DNA of 64,000 bases from Lachnoclostridium phytofermentans ISDg. GTDB lineage: Bacteria > Bacillota > Clostridia > Lachnospirales > Lachnospiraceae. The notes under the pieces are model-generated. The model saw only the letters and a list, made by a program, of their open reading frames with translations. It was not told the DNA's origin and did no database searches. Shown here piece by piece: positions 17,949 through 26,710 of the stretch (its first letter is position 1; each line of letters opens with the position of its first letter). The stretch spans positions 3,054,001 to 3,118,000 of the forward strand of contig NC_010001.1 of the NCBI RefSeq assembly GCF_000018685.1, read 5' to 3'. Made by a program: the position numbers and the translations under genes.

Positions 17949-20900
17949 TTACTTTTGTCCAGTGTTTCCAATCTTCACGACATTGACCTTACATGCAATT
18001 CTTCTACCGTTTATTGTTGCGTAAACAGTGGTTGTTCCGATCTTTCTTCCTGTTACCAAACCGCTGCTATCAACAGTAGCAACATTTTGGTTATCGACAT
18101 CCCAACGTACTTTCAGATTACTTTTGGAATCAATATCAATTCGAAGTCTTTCTGAACTATAGGTTTCTAGTTCAAGATTTGTCTTACTAAGACCAACGAC
18201 ATAAACTGTAATCGTTGCTTTTCGTCCTGATTCCGTCATTACTGTTATATTAGCTGTACCAACTTCCTTTGCAAGTATTCTACCTGTAGATTCATTTACA
18301 CTTGCAACCACTGGGTTATCAGAACTCCAAGTATACGAATCCGTTGAGTTGTTAGGTACCATGGAGATACGGACTGTCTTTGTCTCACCTGGAGACATGA
18401 TAACTTCCGATTCCTGAACTGTAATTCCTGTACTTGGCACTGGTGCTATAACTCGTACATAACAAATTGCTGATATACCACTACTATCGTCTGCTTTCGC
18501 AGTTACAATACAATTTCCTGGTTCTAATCCCGTAATAACACCATTTTTATTTACAATTGCTATTGCTTTATCACTAGAACTATAGAGTGGAGTTTTAAAG
18601 GTTGCATTACTTGGTTTTACAGTAGCTTTTAAATTATATGACTTACCTTGTACTAAAGTAATGTAGTTAGTATCAAGATCAATACTTGTTACCAAACGAC
18701 TTACTCTGACAGTACAGGAAGCTTCTGCCCCAGAGCCATCTGTTGCATGAGCAGTAATCGTTGCTGTTCCAAGTTTCAATCCCTTTATCTTACCATTTTT
18801 ATCAACCGTTACAATTGACTTATTACTAGTTGTCCAGCGAATTTCCTTGTTTGTTGCTCTTTCCCCTTCAATTGTCGCTACCAATTGAAATGTTTTTCCA
18901 AGTCCAAGTCTATAAGATGTCTTATTTAACTTAATTTGCGTAACGTATTCTTCTACCGTAACTGTACAATACTCCCTAAAGCCTCCGTCTACACTCTGCA
19001 CCATAATGAGAGCTAAACCACCAGCTACACCAGTTACTTTACCCTTCTTATCTACTTTAGCAACTGAAGTATCTGAACTTGACCATATAACATCTTGGCT
19101 TACTTTACCTTCTGGCAATACCGTTGCTTCTAGTTCTAGTACACCACGTACACGTATTGTTTCTTTTTTACTACTTATCTTTATACCAGTTGTTGGTTGT
19201 ACGACTGTTACAGCACAATAACCAGTAGAACCACTTTTGGTTTTTACCATGATGATACATTGTCCAGCACCTTTTGCTACAATCTTACCAGTATTGGAGA
19301 CTGTTGCAATACTCTTATCACTAGATTCCCAAGTTAAATTCTTTTCTGTAGTATCTGCAGGAGTAAGAGTTGTCTGGAAATAATAATAATCACCAACATT
19401 TAAGACTAGCTTCGTAACATCTAATTTTACAGCAGTAGCGGTTCTACTAACGTTAATGATACAAGTAGCTAAATATCCTCCGTCCACTGTCTTAAGGATA
19501 ATAGTTGTACTACCTACTGCTCTTGCTGTTACTAGACCTGTACCATCAACTGTCGCTACTGATGTATTAGTTGATATCCAAGTAACAGCTGCATTATAAG
19601 AATCTGCTGGTTTTACAGTATAAGTTAGTCGGAACGTTTCTCCAACAAACATGTCTTTTGTTTTATAATCAATAGAAACACCAGTAACTGCTTTCGTAAC
19701 TGTTACATTACAGGTTGCTTGTACATTCGCATTGTTTGCAGATGTAACAATAATTGCAGCATTTCCGGTTTTCTTTAAGGTTACTTTACCATTTTGATCT
19801 ACTGTAAGTACACTTTCATCAGAAGAACGCCAAACAATAGGCTCATCTTTTGCGGCTACTGGCTCAATTGTTGCAAATAATTTGAAACTTCCATTGGATA
19901 ATGGTACTTTAACAGAAGTATCAGAGAGAATAATTTTTTCGATTGGTTGATATACTCGTACCAAACAAGAGCCTACTACAATATTATCTTTATTGATGGC
20001 ACTTAGCACTGCCACTCCACCACCAACACCTTGAATGGTTGCAGATATATTTCCTGGATCAACGATTTTAAATACTTTCTCATCCGAACTTACCCAATGT
20101 AATTTTACATCATTAAGCTTTGGATCAACCGTCGCATTAACGGTAAGGTAATCGCCAATTCCAATCTTTGCTGTACTTGGATTTAGAGTAATTTTATTTA
20201 CAGTTTGTATAACTTTAATTTTACATTGCAACTTCTTAGTAATACCATTAATAACTTGAGTTACAGTGATAACAGTATCACCTGCAGTTAGACCTTTTAC
20301 CAAACCATCCTGATCTACGGAAGCAACTGCTGGATTACTGGATACCCATTTCGAAGGTTCTTTACTTGAAGAAGTTAGTGCAAGCTGAAGTGTGGAACCA
20401 GTATAGATAGTTGCTGATGTATAATTTAATCCAAGACCATCAAGTACCTTAACTTTTAACACTCTTGTTTGATAGTTAGGATCATCTTTAAATGGATTAT
20501 CTGGTCTAGCAGTCATTGTAATTAAAACATCACCAGCATTCTTAGCTGTAACTACACCTTTCGCATCAACCGTTGCAATATTGTCGTCACTTGAGCTATA
20601 ACCGTACCAATTTGATGCCTGCATATTAGAGTTACCATAAATATCATAAGTATCTCCAACATTCATAGTGATTTCATCATGGTTAAAGAACAAAGGAACC
20701 TTCAAAGTAAACTCCATTCTTTGAATTGTACCGTTTGTCTCTAAGTAGATGTCTGTTGGTCTTGCTGTGATAAAATAGGTACCAGCTTTTACATTCTTAA
20801 AAGAAACCGTGTTTCCAATCTCACTGATACTAACTTCCATCAAATCAGTTTTTCCAATTTGAAACTTTTCTCCAGTTATCGAATCTCCTTTATGAAATTC

Positions 20901-21851
20901 CCAAACTAAATTACTAGCTTTTACTGCATTGGTTTCTAACATAAAGTTTGGACTGGTTGCATTATACGTAAATGCACCACTCATTGCATCCGTAGTACCA
21001 GAAATCTTACCAGTCGGTGCTACAACAACCGGTAATTTAATAACATCGGTTACATTATTGTATTTTGTCATGGTCTCAATGGTAATCATAGAATAACCGG
21101 CACCAATTGCGGTAACGACACCATTTTGATCGACTGTTACAACATTGACATTACTGCTTTCAAAACGTAGTGACGGTGGTATTGAGGTTGTGACAGAACC
21201 ACCTTCTGGAACATTAACATCAAAGTTATTTGCATAATTAGGATCATAACTAGTATATTTTACCTTTAATAAATACTTATTATAAGTCTTGTTAGTATTA
21301 TCATATTTTAACTGTAGGCCATATTCACTACTAGTATTTAAAAATGTTGTTAAAAGACCAAACATACCGTCTTTTGATTGACCATCCGCCAACTTAAGCG
21401 GTACATGTACTGTACAGTCTATTCTATAAGTATAACCATCATATTTAACAATCGCACCAAGTTGAGAGTATCCAGGTCCTATTGCGACAATATCTGCATT
21501 ATCTTTAGAACCATCAACACCAACCTTAGGTCTTACGTCGATAACAGTGCTATCGAATGATTTTAAATCCCAAGTTATTTCCGCAGCTGTCGGTAAAGAT
21601 GATGAAGAGTGTCCAATCGTTAAATTCAGTGTCCCACTCTTTACCTCAATTAAAGCATTGTTGGTATAATTTTGTTGACCATCTTTAAAATATAGTATGC
21701 CGGTTGGCATAGTAACATCTGCTGCTTTCGCACTTTCCACCATTGGTGTAATAATAACTTCCCCTTCGGTATCTGTAATTGGAAATAAATTAAATACCAT
21801 TACCATGCATAATAAAAAACAGGCAATTTTCCTTCTGCTTTTGAATCTCAT
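17949..21851 (-). CDS. Secreted protein with about 12 bacterial Ig-like (BIG2) domains
   Basis: A 1300-residue extracellular protein. A signal peptide is clear: basic MRFKSRRK, a hydrophobic core, and a likely cut after AKA near residue 44. The rest is built of repeats of about 80-90 residues with the BIG2 signature W.SSD..VA.VD..G.VTG...G...I; I count at least 12, for example WSSSDTSVAKVDKKGKV and WTTSNKSIVTVDKNGKI. No LPXTG, SLH, LysM or enzymatic domain is visible, and the C-terminus is short (KIGNTGQK), so how it stays at the surface is unclear. The repeats are diverged, suggesting old duplication. It has its own terminator. Role in adhesion or as a surface scaffold is inference. Confidence 0.9.
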   Translation of the reverse strand: MRFKSRRKIACFLLCMVMVFNLFPITDTEGEVIITPMVESAKAADVTMPTGILYFKDGQQNYTNNALIEVKSGTLNLTIGHSSSSLPTAAEITWDLKSFDSTVIDVRPKVGVDGSKDNADIVAIGPGYSQLGAIVKYDGYTYRIDCTVHVPLKLADGQSKDGMFGLLTTFLNTSSEYGLQLKYDNTNKTYNKYLLKVKYTSYDPNYANNFDVNVPEGGSVTTSIPPSLRFESSNVNVVTVDQNGVVTAIGAGYSMITIETMTKYNNVTDVIKLPVVVAPTGKISGTTDAMSGAFTYNATSPNFMLETNAVKASNLVWEFHKGDSITGEKFQIGKTDLMEVSISEIGNTVSFKNVKAGTYFITARPTDIYLETNGTIQRMEFTLKVPLFFNHDEITMNVGDTYDIYGNSNMQASNWYGYSSSDDNIATVDAKGVVTAKNAGDVLITMTARPDNPFKDDPNYQTRVLKVKVLDGLGLNYTSATIYTGSTLQLALTSSSKEPSKWVSSNPAVASVDQDGLVKGLTAGDTVITVTQVINGITKKLQCKIKVIQTVNKITLNPSTAKIGIGDYLTVNATVDPKLNDVKLHWVSSDEKVFKIVDPGNISATIQGVGGGVAVLSAINKDNIVVGSCLVRVYQPIEKIILSDTSVKVPLSNGSFKLFATIEPVAAKDEPIVWRSSDESVLTVDQNGKVTLKKTGNAAIIVTSANNANVQATCNVTVTKAVTGVSIDYKTKDMFVGETFRLTYTVKPADSYNAAVTWISTNTSVATVDGTGLVTARAVGSTTIILKTVDGGYLATCIINVSRTATAVKLDVTKLVLNVGDYYYFQTTLTPADTTEKNLTWESSDKSIATVSNTGKIVAKGAGQCIIMVKTKSGSTGYCAVTVVQPTTGIKISSKKETIRVRGVLELEATVLPEGKVSQDVIWSSSDTSVAKVDKKGKVTGVAGGLALIMVQSVDGGFREYCTVTVEEYVTQIKLNKTSYRLGLGKTFQLVATIEGERATNKEIRWTTSNKSIVTVDKNGKIKGLKLGTATITAHATDGSGAEASCTVRVSRLVTSIDLDTNYITLVQGKSYNLKATVKPSNATFKTPLYSSSDKAIAIVNKNGVITGLEPGNCIVTAKADDSSGISAICYVRVIAPVPSTGITVQESEVIMSPGETKTVRISMVPNNSTDSYTWSSDNPVVASVNESTGRILAKEVGTANITVMTESGRKATITVYVVGLSKTNLELETYSSERLRIDIDSKSNLKVRWDVDNQNVATVDSSGLVTGRKIGTTTVYATINGRRIACKVNVVKIGNTGQK

Positions 21852-22376
21852 TCTTCCATCCCTCCATTATATTTTCCACGCCAAGAGGTAACTTATCTAA
21901 TGTACTACATCGCCACCTGTCTTGCTGTTTCCTAACTATGCTTCTTTTAGTACAATTTACCAGTCCTTTTTGACATTTGTGTGTCAATAACCGTGAAAAA
22001 GGTCTATTTTATATCATTTTTCTACAATAGAAACAAAATCTGTATATTATTACAGATATCTATTATAAAAGATAATATATCATCTAACCTTTTTCCTTTA
22101 AATTATATCGACATCTTTCGCTATTTACTTAGTTTATACATGAATTAATTTCAGGAAATGTTTAGTAATTTCGGATTAGAAAGATAAGGTATTTAGAAAC
22201 GTTAAGGGGCATATCCTATCCATTATAAGAGTGACCGTTATGCTGTATTTTTAAATAGGCAATATTAAATCAGCATTAATATGTAAAGATTAAATTATGT
22301 AAATAAATGTATTTACTATCTTTAGTATTTACGTTATTATTTTATTAAGTTATTAGATATGAAAGGAGGTCTTCCT
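21852..22376. other. Non-coding region between divergent genes
   Basis: This 525-bp AT-rich gap separates the BIG2 gene (minus) from the small membrane protein gene (plus), so promoters for both should lie here. I see two small palindromes: TTGACA/TGTCAA at 21970-21987 and ATCTGTA/TACAGAT at 22038-22057. The latter has operator-like size. No gene, tRNA or recognisable riboswitch is apparent. Confidence 0.5.
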
Positions 22377-22847
22377 ATGAGGTATAGGATCGTATATTTA
22401 ATCTTGAGTATTATGTTTTTAATTACAACTATCAGCCTTGTAATAACTTATAGAAAATCATTATTTAGTGATGTAAATATAAATGGGGCAACAATTATTG
22501 ATTTCAGAGTTACTAATGAGGTAAACACAGATAATTTAAAGGACATTATTCAAAAAATCACTAATATTAATAATGAAAATATTAAAATCAATCAAAAAGG
22601 TGAAATACTAACAATCACTTTTAGATATGTTGAAAATGAAACAGAAGAAATAATAGATACGTTTCATAAAGAATTCGGTAATTATCTAGCGTTCAAAGGG
22701 TATTCGAGTATCGAGAATTTAACTACATATTACGTTATGTATATCATTTACATTGCAATATCGTTATTTGTCTTACTTAATACTGGACTCATAATAAAAA
22801 ATAGTATATCAATTTATAAAAACAGCAAGATTACTGTAATTAGCTAA
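22377..22847 (+). CDS. Small membrane protein of unknown function
   Basis: Not recognised. About 156 residues with a hydrophobic segment at each end (IVYLILSIMFLITTISLVI near residues 4-22 and YVMYIIYIAISLFVLLNTGLII near 118-140) and a polar, Asn/Ile-rich middle of about 90 residues. This suggests two membrane passes with an external or internal loop domain. The start is ATG 22377, seven bases after GGAGG; an upstream ATG at 22359 overlaps that site and is rejected. First gene of the accessory block, followed by another small gene after an 80-bp gap with a direct repeat. Confidence 0.65.
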   Translation: MRYRIVYLILSIMFLITTISLVITYRKSLFSDVNINGATIIDFRVTNEVNTDNLKDIIQKITNINNENIKINQKGEILTITFRYVENETEEIIDTFHKEFGNYLAFKGYSSIENLTTYYVMYIIYIAISLFVLLNTGLIIKNSISIYKNSKITVIS

Positions 22848-22893
22848 AATCGATTTATTGAATATTAGGTTAAATCGATTTATTGAATATTAG
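22847..22893 (+). repeat. 25-bp period direct repeat, two copies
   Basis: The 22-base sequence beginning AAATCGATTTATTG and ending AATATTAG occurs identically at 22847-22868 and 22872-22893. The first copy starts on the last base of the upstream stop codon. Confidence 0.85.
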
Positions 22894-22927
22894 ATCAAAA
22901 ATATTACGTTTAAGAAAGAGGTATATA

Positions 22928-23176
22928 ATGATAACACTCTTTAATCGAAAGGAATTAATCATAACTTTTTCTATGCAAAAACAATCTGAACTAAGGCAAA
23001 TATTAAATGATAATAACATTGATTACAGACTAAAGACTATAAATAGAAATAGCCCATCTGCACTTAATGATAGTAGGGCACGTACAGGTACATTAGGACA
23101 AGACTTAAATATAGCATATGAATACATCTTTTACGTTCACAAAAGAGATTATGATTTGGCCAAAACACTGTTATAA
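22928..23176 (+). CDS. Small DUF2007-like protein
   Basis: About 82 residues beginning MITLFNRKELIITF. The pattern of an N-terminal strand, QSELRQILNDNNIDYRLKT, and the C-terminal YEYIFYVHKRDYDLAKTLL resembles the DUF2007 putative signal-transducing family, which has a similar length and ends in a Tyr-Val-...-Asp-...-Ala motif. The start at 22928 has AAAGAGG seven bases ahead; the upstream ATG at 22883 lacks a site. Function is unknown. It is followed directly by a fragment of an acetyltransferase gene. Confidence 0.6.
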   Translation: MITLFNRKELIITFSMQKQSELRQILNDNNIDYRLKTINRNSPSALNDSRARTGTLGQDLNIAYEYIFYVHKRDYDLAKTLL

Positions 23177-23258
23177 ATGAATGCGCTTATGTTTGGCACA
23201 CCAGAAACAGAATGTCAAGATTATATTACTACTATGTTAACTTTGATAAAAAGATTGA

Positions 23259-23375
23259 ATGTTCATTTATCTTATAAATGTGTGGTATAATGCTATTAGT
23301 TTGTATACTTCTGTTGGATTCATGGAAACAGGGCATATAAAAGACGGCGAAATGGTTGCAAGATTTGAATTATAG
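23259..23375 (+). pseudogene. Remnant of a GNAT acetyltransferase, C-terminal end only
   Basis: The plus-strand frame ending at TAG 23373-23375 encodes NAISLYTSVGFMETGHIKD then GEMVARFEL, a typical GNAT C-terminus (N-A-x-x-L-Y-x-x-x-G-F, then an acidic loop and final strand). The frame is closed by a TGA at 23256 and no acetyl-CoA-binding region is found upstream in any frame I read. The intervening stretch 23177-23258 gives only an unrecognised 37-codon frame. Confidence 0.6.
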
Positions 23376-23390
23376 AAGGAGGATTTCTAG

Positions 23391-23969
23391 ATGAAGAAAG
23401 GAAAAATTATTTACCTAAATGGTGTATCCAGTGCAGGAAAAACAACTTTATCAAAAACCTTGCAAGAACGCTTAACAGAACCCTATTACTGGATGTCTAT
23501 GGATACTTTTATGTACATGACACCTAAAAAATTCATCAACAACGATAGTGATGAAAATGAAGGAATTTGGCTACAATCCATCATTAATATGTATTACACC
23601 ATCAAAATGTACTCTGACATGGGCTATAATACGATTGTTGATGATGTTTTTGTTGACGATTATTTGCCATCAAAAATGCTGGAAATACTTCATGATTATC
23701 CAGCTCTTTTTGTTCAAGTGACATGTCCACTAGAAGAACTACAGCGACGAGAAAAAGAACGTGGCGACCGTGATATTGGACTAGCAGAAAGTCAACTACC
23801 CGATTTATACCCTATAGACAAGACGTATGATATTACTGTTGATACTCACGCGAATACTACCGAAGAATGCGCAGAAAAAATTATCGCTCTACTAGATAAT
23901 CCAGATAATTTCCAAGCGTTCAAAAAACTTAGGAAACAAAGTATAGCTCGCACTCTTATAAACTTTTAG
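23391..23969 (+). CDS. Chloramphenicol phosphotransferase-like P-loop kinase
   Basis: A 192-residue P-loop protein of the CPT-like family. Walker A GVSSAGKTTLS lies at 11-21, the likely catalytic Asp sits in SMDTF at about 37-41, and the C-terminal half has the family pattern CPLEELQRREKERGDRDIG followed by YDITVDTHANTTEECA. Family members phosphorylate chloramphenicol or unknown small molecules; the substrate here cannot be read from sequence. AAGGAGG lies eight bases before the ATG. It stands alone, next to an acetyltransferase fragment. Confidence 0.75.
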   Translation: MKKGKIIYLNGVSSAGKTTLSKTLQERLTEPYYWMSMDTFMYMTPKKFINNDSDENEGIWLQSIINMYYTIKMYSDMGYNTIVDDVFVDDYLPSKMLEILHDYPALFVQVTCPLEELQRREKERGDRDIGLAESQLPDLYPIDKTYDITVDTHANTTEECAEKIIALLDNPDNFQAFKKLRKQSIARTLINF

Positions 23970-24107
23970 TGTTAGAATAGCGCCCTGAAGTTTTTCTAAC
24001 ATTTCTTTCGCATACCGTAATTGTGTTTCCCCGTAAAAATCAATATCATGCGCTAAAAAGGATTACGGCATTTTACCACAATCCATAATAAGATAGTCAT
24101 TTTAATA

Positions 24108-24674
24108 TTATCTTTTAGTGTAAGTATTCTGTTTATTATTATCGCCTGAAAATAATTCTGTCAGTATACTTCCATCTACAGTCCATTTTGCGCTATTCAA
24201 GTTTGGAACAGTTGCCAAACTTGAAGAAGGAATACCTATTGTTCCAGTTATGTTGCTACTCCCAGTTGATGTTTTCCCTGCTTCACTTTTCATATCTCTT
24301 TCAAAATACAGTTGCATTTCACCATGGCGATAAATAGGATATATCGTCAATGTTATATCCATATCATTACAAGAATTGGCTCTGCTACAATGCCATGTAC
24401 CAATAAACGTACTACTAATATCTTTACCAAATAATTCTATCAATTCCTCGCTATCTTCATATGGTTCAACAAATTCGTTTAGTTTACTTACAGCACTCGC
24501 AAAATTACCATCATAAGCATAATCAAGTGCTTCTTCATATATTATTTGATCTTTATCTTTCTTTGGCGTTGCAAAATCTGTAGATTCTTCTACTTGATTA
24601 GTAGATTGCTTTGAACAACTACATAAAACAATTATCATACAAATCCCCAACAACATTACATATATTTTTTTCAT
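24108..24674 (-). CDS. Putative lipoprotein of unknown function
   Basis: 188 residues. The N-terminus is a lipoprotein signal: MKKIYVMLLGICMIIVLCSC, with the lipobox LCSC placing the lipidated Cys at residue 18 or 20. The mature part starts with a polar linker, then a helical stretch with a TPR-like character (YEEALDYAYDGNFASAVSKL), then a beta-rich region from about 85 (STFIGTWHCSRANSC...). No family recognised. GGGAG precedes the ATG. Likely anchored to the outer face of the membrane. Neighbours are remnants and a zinc-ribbon lipoprotein-like gene, part of the accessory block. Confidence 0.7.
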   Translation of the reverse strand: MKKIYVMLLGICMIIVLCSCSKQSTNQVEESTDFATPKKDKDQIIYEEALDYAYDGNFASAVSKLNEFVEPYEDSEELIELFGKDISSTFIGTWHCSRANSCNDMDITLTIYPIYRHGEMQLYFERDMKSEAGKTSTGSSNITGTIGIPSSSLATVPNLNSAKWTVDGSILTELFSGDNNKQNTYTKR

Positions 24675-24787
24675 GCATTCTCCCTTAAAACAGTTATTTA
24701 TTAATTACAATGCCACTGGTATTTCCTTTTCTATTATCTCAATAGGTATATTTTACCTCCTGATGTATAAGAAGTAAACCCGAATTT

Positions 24788-24985
24788 TTACTGTTGGTAA
24801 AAATATTGACTGGCACATTTACAAAAAGGAGTAAAAATTATACATAATAATTGTTTCTGCATTATTTCCTTATTATATATATCTGTTGATATAAGGTTGT
24901 TTTCTGTTAAGAATTGAATATATTCCGCTTGAGTTAGGTATTCTTTGTTGGATAATTCTAGCGATAATCTTTCTATTACTGTCAT
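24788..24985 (-). CDS. Small ORF of unknown function overlapping a zinc-ribbon ORF
   Basis: 65 codons, not recognised. The N-terminal half is helical and acidic (LSNKEYLTQAEYIQFLTENN); the C-terminal part carries two Cys (FCKC). Its ATG overlaps the TGA of the upstream zinc-ribbon reading frame in the classic four-base ATGA arrangement, which suggests translational coupling if the pair is still expressed. It could equally be the decayed tail of the same ancestral gene. Confidence 0.35.
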   Translation of the reverse strand: MTVIERLSLELSNKEYLTQAEYIQFLTENNLISTDIYNKEIMQKQLLCIIFTPFCKCASQYFYQQ

Positions 24986-25330
24986 TGAGTGACCCCATGT
25001 TTACAATTTCTACAAACTCTATCTACTTTATTTGTCATAAATCCAGTAAGCATACTCCAATTACGCATAACCATGTCAAAATTAGACGAACCACATTTTG
25101 GACATTTAATTTCAAAATTTTTCATTTTCTCTGCTGACATACGAGGTAGACCTTCAACAATTTTTTTGAATCTGCAAGTCCTGCTCCTGTCAACTCTCTA
25201 AATAGAGTTATTGCTTTTACTAGTTGTCCTTGGCTATAAAGATATCGTATTTGCGATACATCATATTCTTGTCCATTATAAATATAGGTATCAAAAAAGT
25301 ATGTTACTCTATTAATAAAATGAAATTGCT
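24982..25330 (-). pseudogene. Frameshifted zinc-ribbon gene with an L7/L12-like N-terminal segment
   Basis: Two overlapping frames form one plausible protein. The first reads SQIRYLYSQGQLVKAITLF, then RELTGAGLADSKK, which resembles the C-terminal fold of ribosomal protein L7/L12 (x-Lys-x-x-Arg-x-x-Thr-Gly-x-Gly-Leu-x-x-Ala/Ser-Lys). After a run of seven A, the -1 frame continues IVEGLPRMSAEKMKNFEIK and a CPKCG ... CRNC zinc ribbon, ending at TGA 24984-24982. The break is on A AAA AAA in the correct phase for -1 slippage. The 5' end has no start codon and runs into the duplicated yebC-derived segment, so I call it a pseudogene. The 52-codon zinc-ribbon part (ATG at 25140) could still be translated alone. 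Confidence 0.55.
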
Positions 25331-25472
25331 CCGTATGTCATAGCTGGCAACAATAAGTACACTAAAAAACCCTGTAAGTATTAATTTCATTAGATTTTTA
25401 ATGATTTAATTACTCTTCCTAGTTATTATAAAACTTCTGCACATCATCCTCATCAAGAAGCTCTAAGGTACA
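25290..25472 (-). pseudogene. Decayed duplicate of the yebC 3' end and its downstream region
   Basis: 25405-25472 on the minus strand encodes a degraded version of the last ~20 residues of YebC (TLELLDEDDVQKFYNN, stop, EE against the intact TLDLLDEDDDVQQVYHNWDE). It has lost one codon and changed TGG to TAG. The following ~110 bases also match the sequence downstream of intact yebC (about 26600-26710), including AATGAAATTG and TCCGTATGTCA. The duplication flanks the zinc-ribbon gene at 25473-26222. Confidence 0.7.
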
Positions 25473-26222
25473 TTAATCTGGTAATAGAAGTTGAATTTTA
25501 TTATATATCGATAAAAAAAGCTCTTTTTTATCACTTATATCAGAAGTAAACGATGTTAAGTTTCCGCTAGGGTTTTGAGCTTGTTCACTCAATCCTTGAT
25601 AGGCGCTATACAGTAATAAGACTTCATTGTATAATTCTTTGAATTTTTCTGGTGGATTTTGCAAAGCTTTAATTTGATTATGTATAATGCTATCATTTTC
25701 AGCAACACTAGATACCAATTCTCTAAATTCTTCAATATCACTAATTGTCAATCCAAATCTTTTTAAATCATAACCATAACCATATATCATCACCCCATGT
25801 ACATAGCGGTTCCAATCATCTTTATAGTCATCACCACTGTAAAGATAAGAAATATTTGTATTGAAATCATTTCTGGTATTGCTATTTTTAATGTTTTCAT
25901 TCCAAACATTATAGACAACTCCTGTTATTTTTTCACACTTAGCAGCATACAAAAGTAAGGAATCATAGGCTGTTTTATAGTCTGTAAGATAACTCTCTTC
26001 TATTTTACGTTGTTCTTCTTTAAGCTTGTCATTTCTAATTTTAATTCCTATTAAAAATGAAATAGCCAATATAAGTATAAAGCCTAAAATAAAGTAAATT
26101 TGTTTACTTTTTACTACTTCAACTTTTTGAATGCTTTCATCCATTGGGAAACCACAATGTGGACACGCTTTAACTTTATCTGATATTTCCTTATTACACT
26201 CTGGACAATTTATTAATGCCAT
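25473..26222 (-). CDS. Membrane-anchored zinc-ribbon protein of unknown function
   Basis: About 249 residues. A short N-terminal zinc ribbon, CPECNKEISDKVKACPHCGFP (two CxxC pairs), is followed by a polar linker, one membrane segment (QIYFILGFILILAISFLIGI, about 43-62) and a ~185-residue helical domain on the other side with no recognised family. The layout resembles Gram-positive zinc-ribbon plus membrane-anchor stress or sensing proteins. Start ATG 26222 has AAGGAG seven bases ahead; the ATG at 26240 is rejected. The gene ends exactly where a degraded yebC fragment begins, suggesting arrival by insertion or duplication. Confidence 0.7.
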   Translation of the reverse strand: MALINCPECNKEISDKVKACPHCGFPMDESIQKVEVVKSKQIYFILGFILILAISFLIGIKIRNDKLKEEQRKIEESYLTDYKTAYDSLLLYAAKCEKITGVVYNVWNENIKNSNTRNDFNTNISYLYSGDDYKDDWNRYVHGVMIYGYGYDLKRFGLTISDIEEFRELVSSVAENDSIIHNQIKALQNPPEKFKELYNEVLLLYSAYQGLSEQAQNPSGNLTSFTSDISDKKELFLSIYNKIQLLLPD

Positions 26223-26710
26223 TTTTTTCTCCTTGTTCATATGTATTCTATTGCTTAATTATTATATTAGCCTTTTCCAATATATTCAAGTTTTAAATGT
26301 ACTTTTATGGACACTCATTAAGCGAATTTTAACTTATAAAAAATATGACATAGACACTTATATTTCTGTATACACTAATATTTCTGTATGCTCTTATAAC
26401 TTATATCCTCTATATCTTACATATTAAATTTTCTCTTTAAATAGTCAAACATCAATGCATTATTGTTTGTATACGCTTTAATTTTCCTCCTAGTTTTCTA
26501 TTTTTTACAATTAAATATAAATTCTTTTAAACAATCCTCTAATAGCATAAAAATAACATACTCCTTTCTTGTTTCAGTTATGATATACAAGTATAAAAGT
26601 ATGTTATTATTTTAATAAAATGAAATTGTTCCGTATGTCAAAACTGGATAAAAATAAGTAAATTTAAAATTTCTGAAATACTTGATTTTACTGGATTATC
26701 ATCTTATTAA
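26223..26710. other. AT-rich intergenic region with the parental copy of the duplicated segment
   Basis: About 490 bp without a gene. The part 26600-26710 is the sequence downstream of yebC that is matched at 25290-25404. In 26355-26400 a short imperfect direct repeat, TATATTTCTGTATAC and TAATATTTCTGTATGC, is visible. Nothing else recognised. Confidence 0.5.

Noticed and set aside
21852..22376. Possible riboswitch (for example c-di-GMP) before the BIG2 gene
   Set aside because: None of the conserved aptamer cores could be found; only short palindromes are present.
23177..23290. 37-codon frame directly after the DUF2007-like gene
   Set aside because: No ribosome-binding site, no similarity, overlaps the acetyltransferase remnant; probably chance within decayed DNA.
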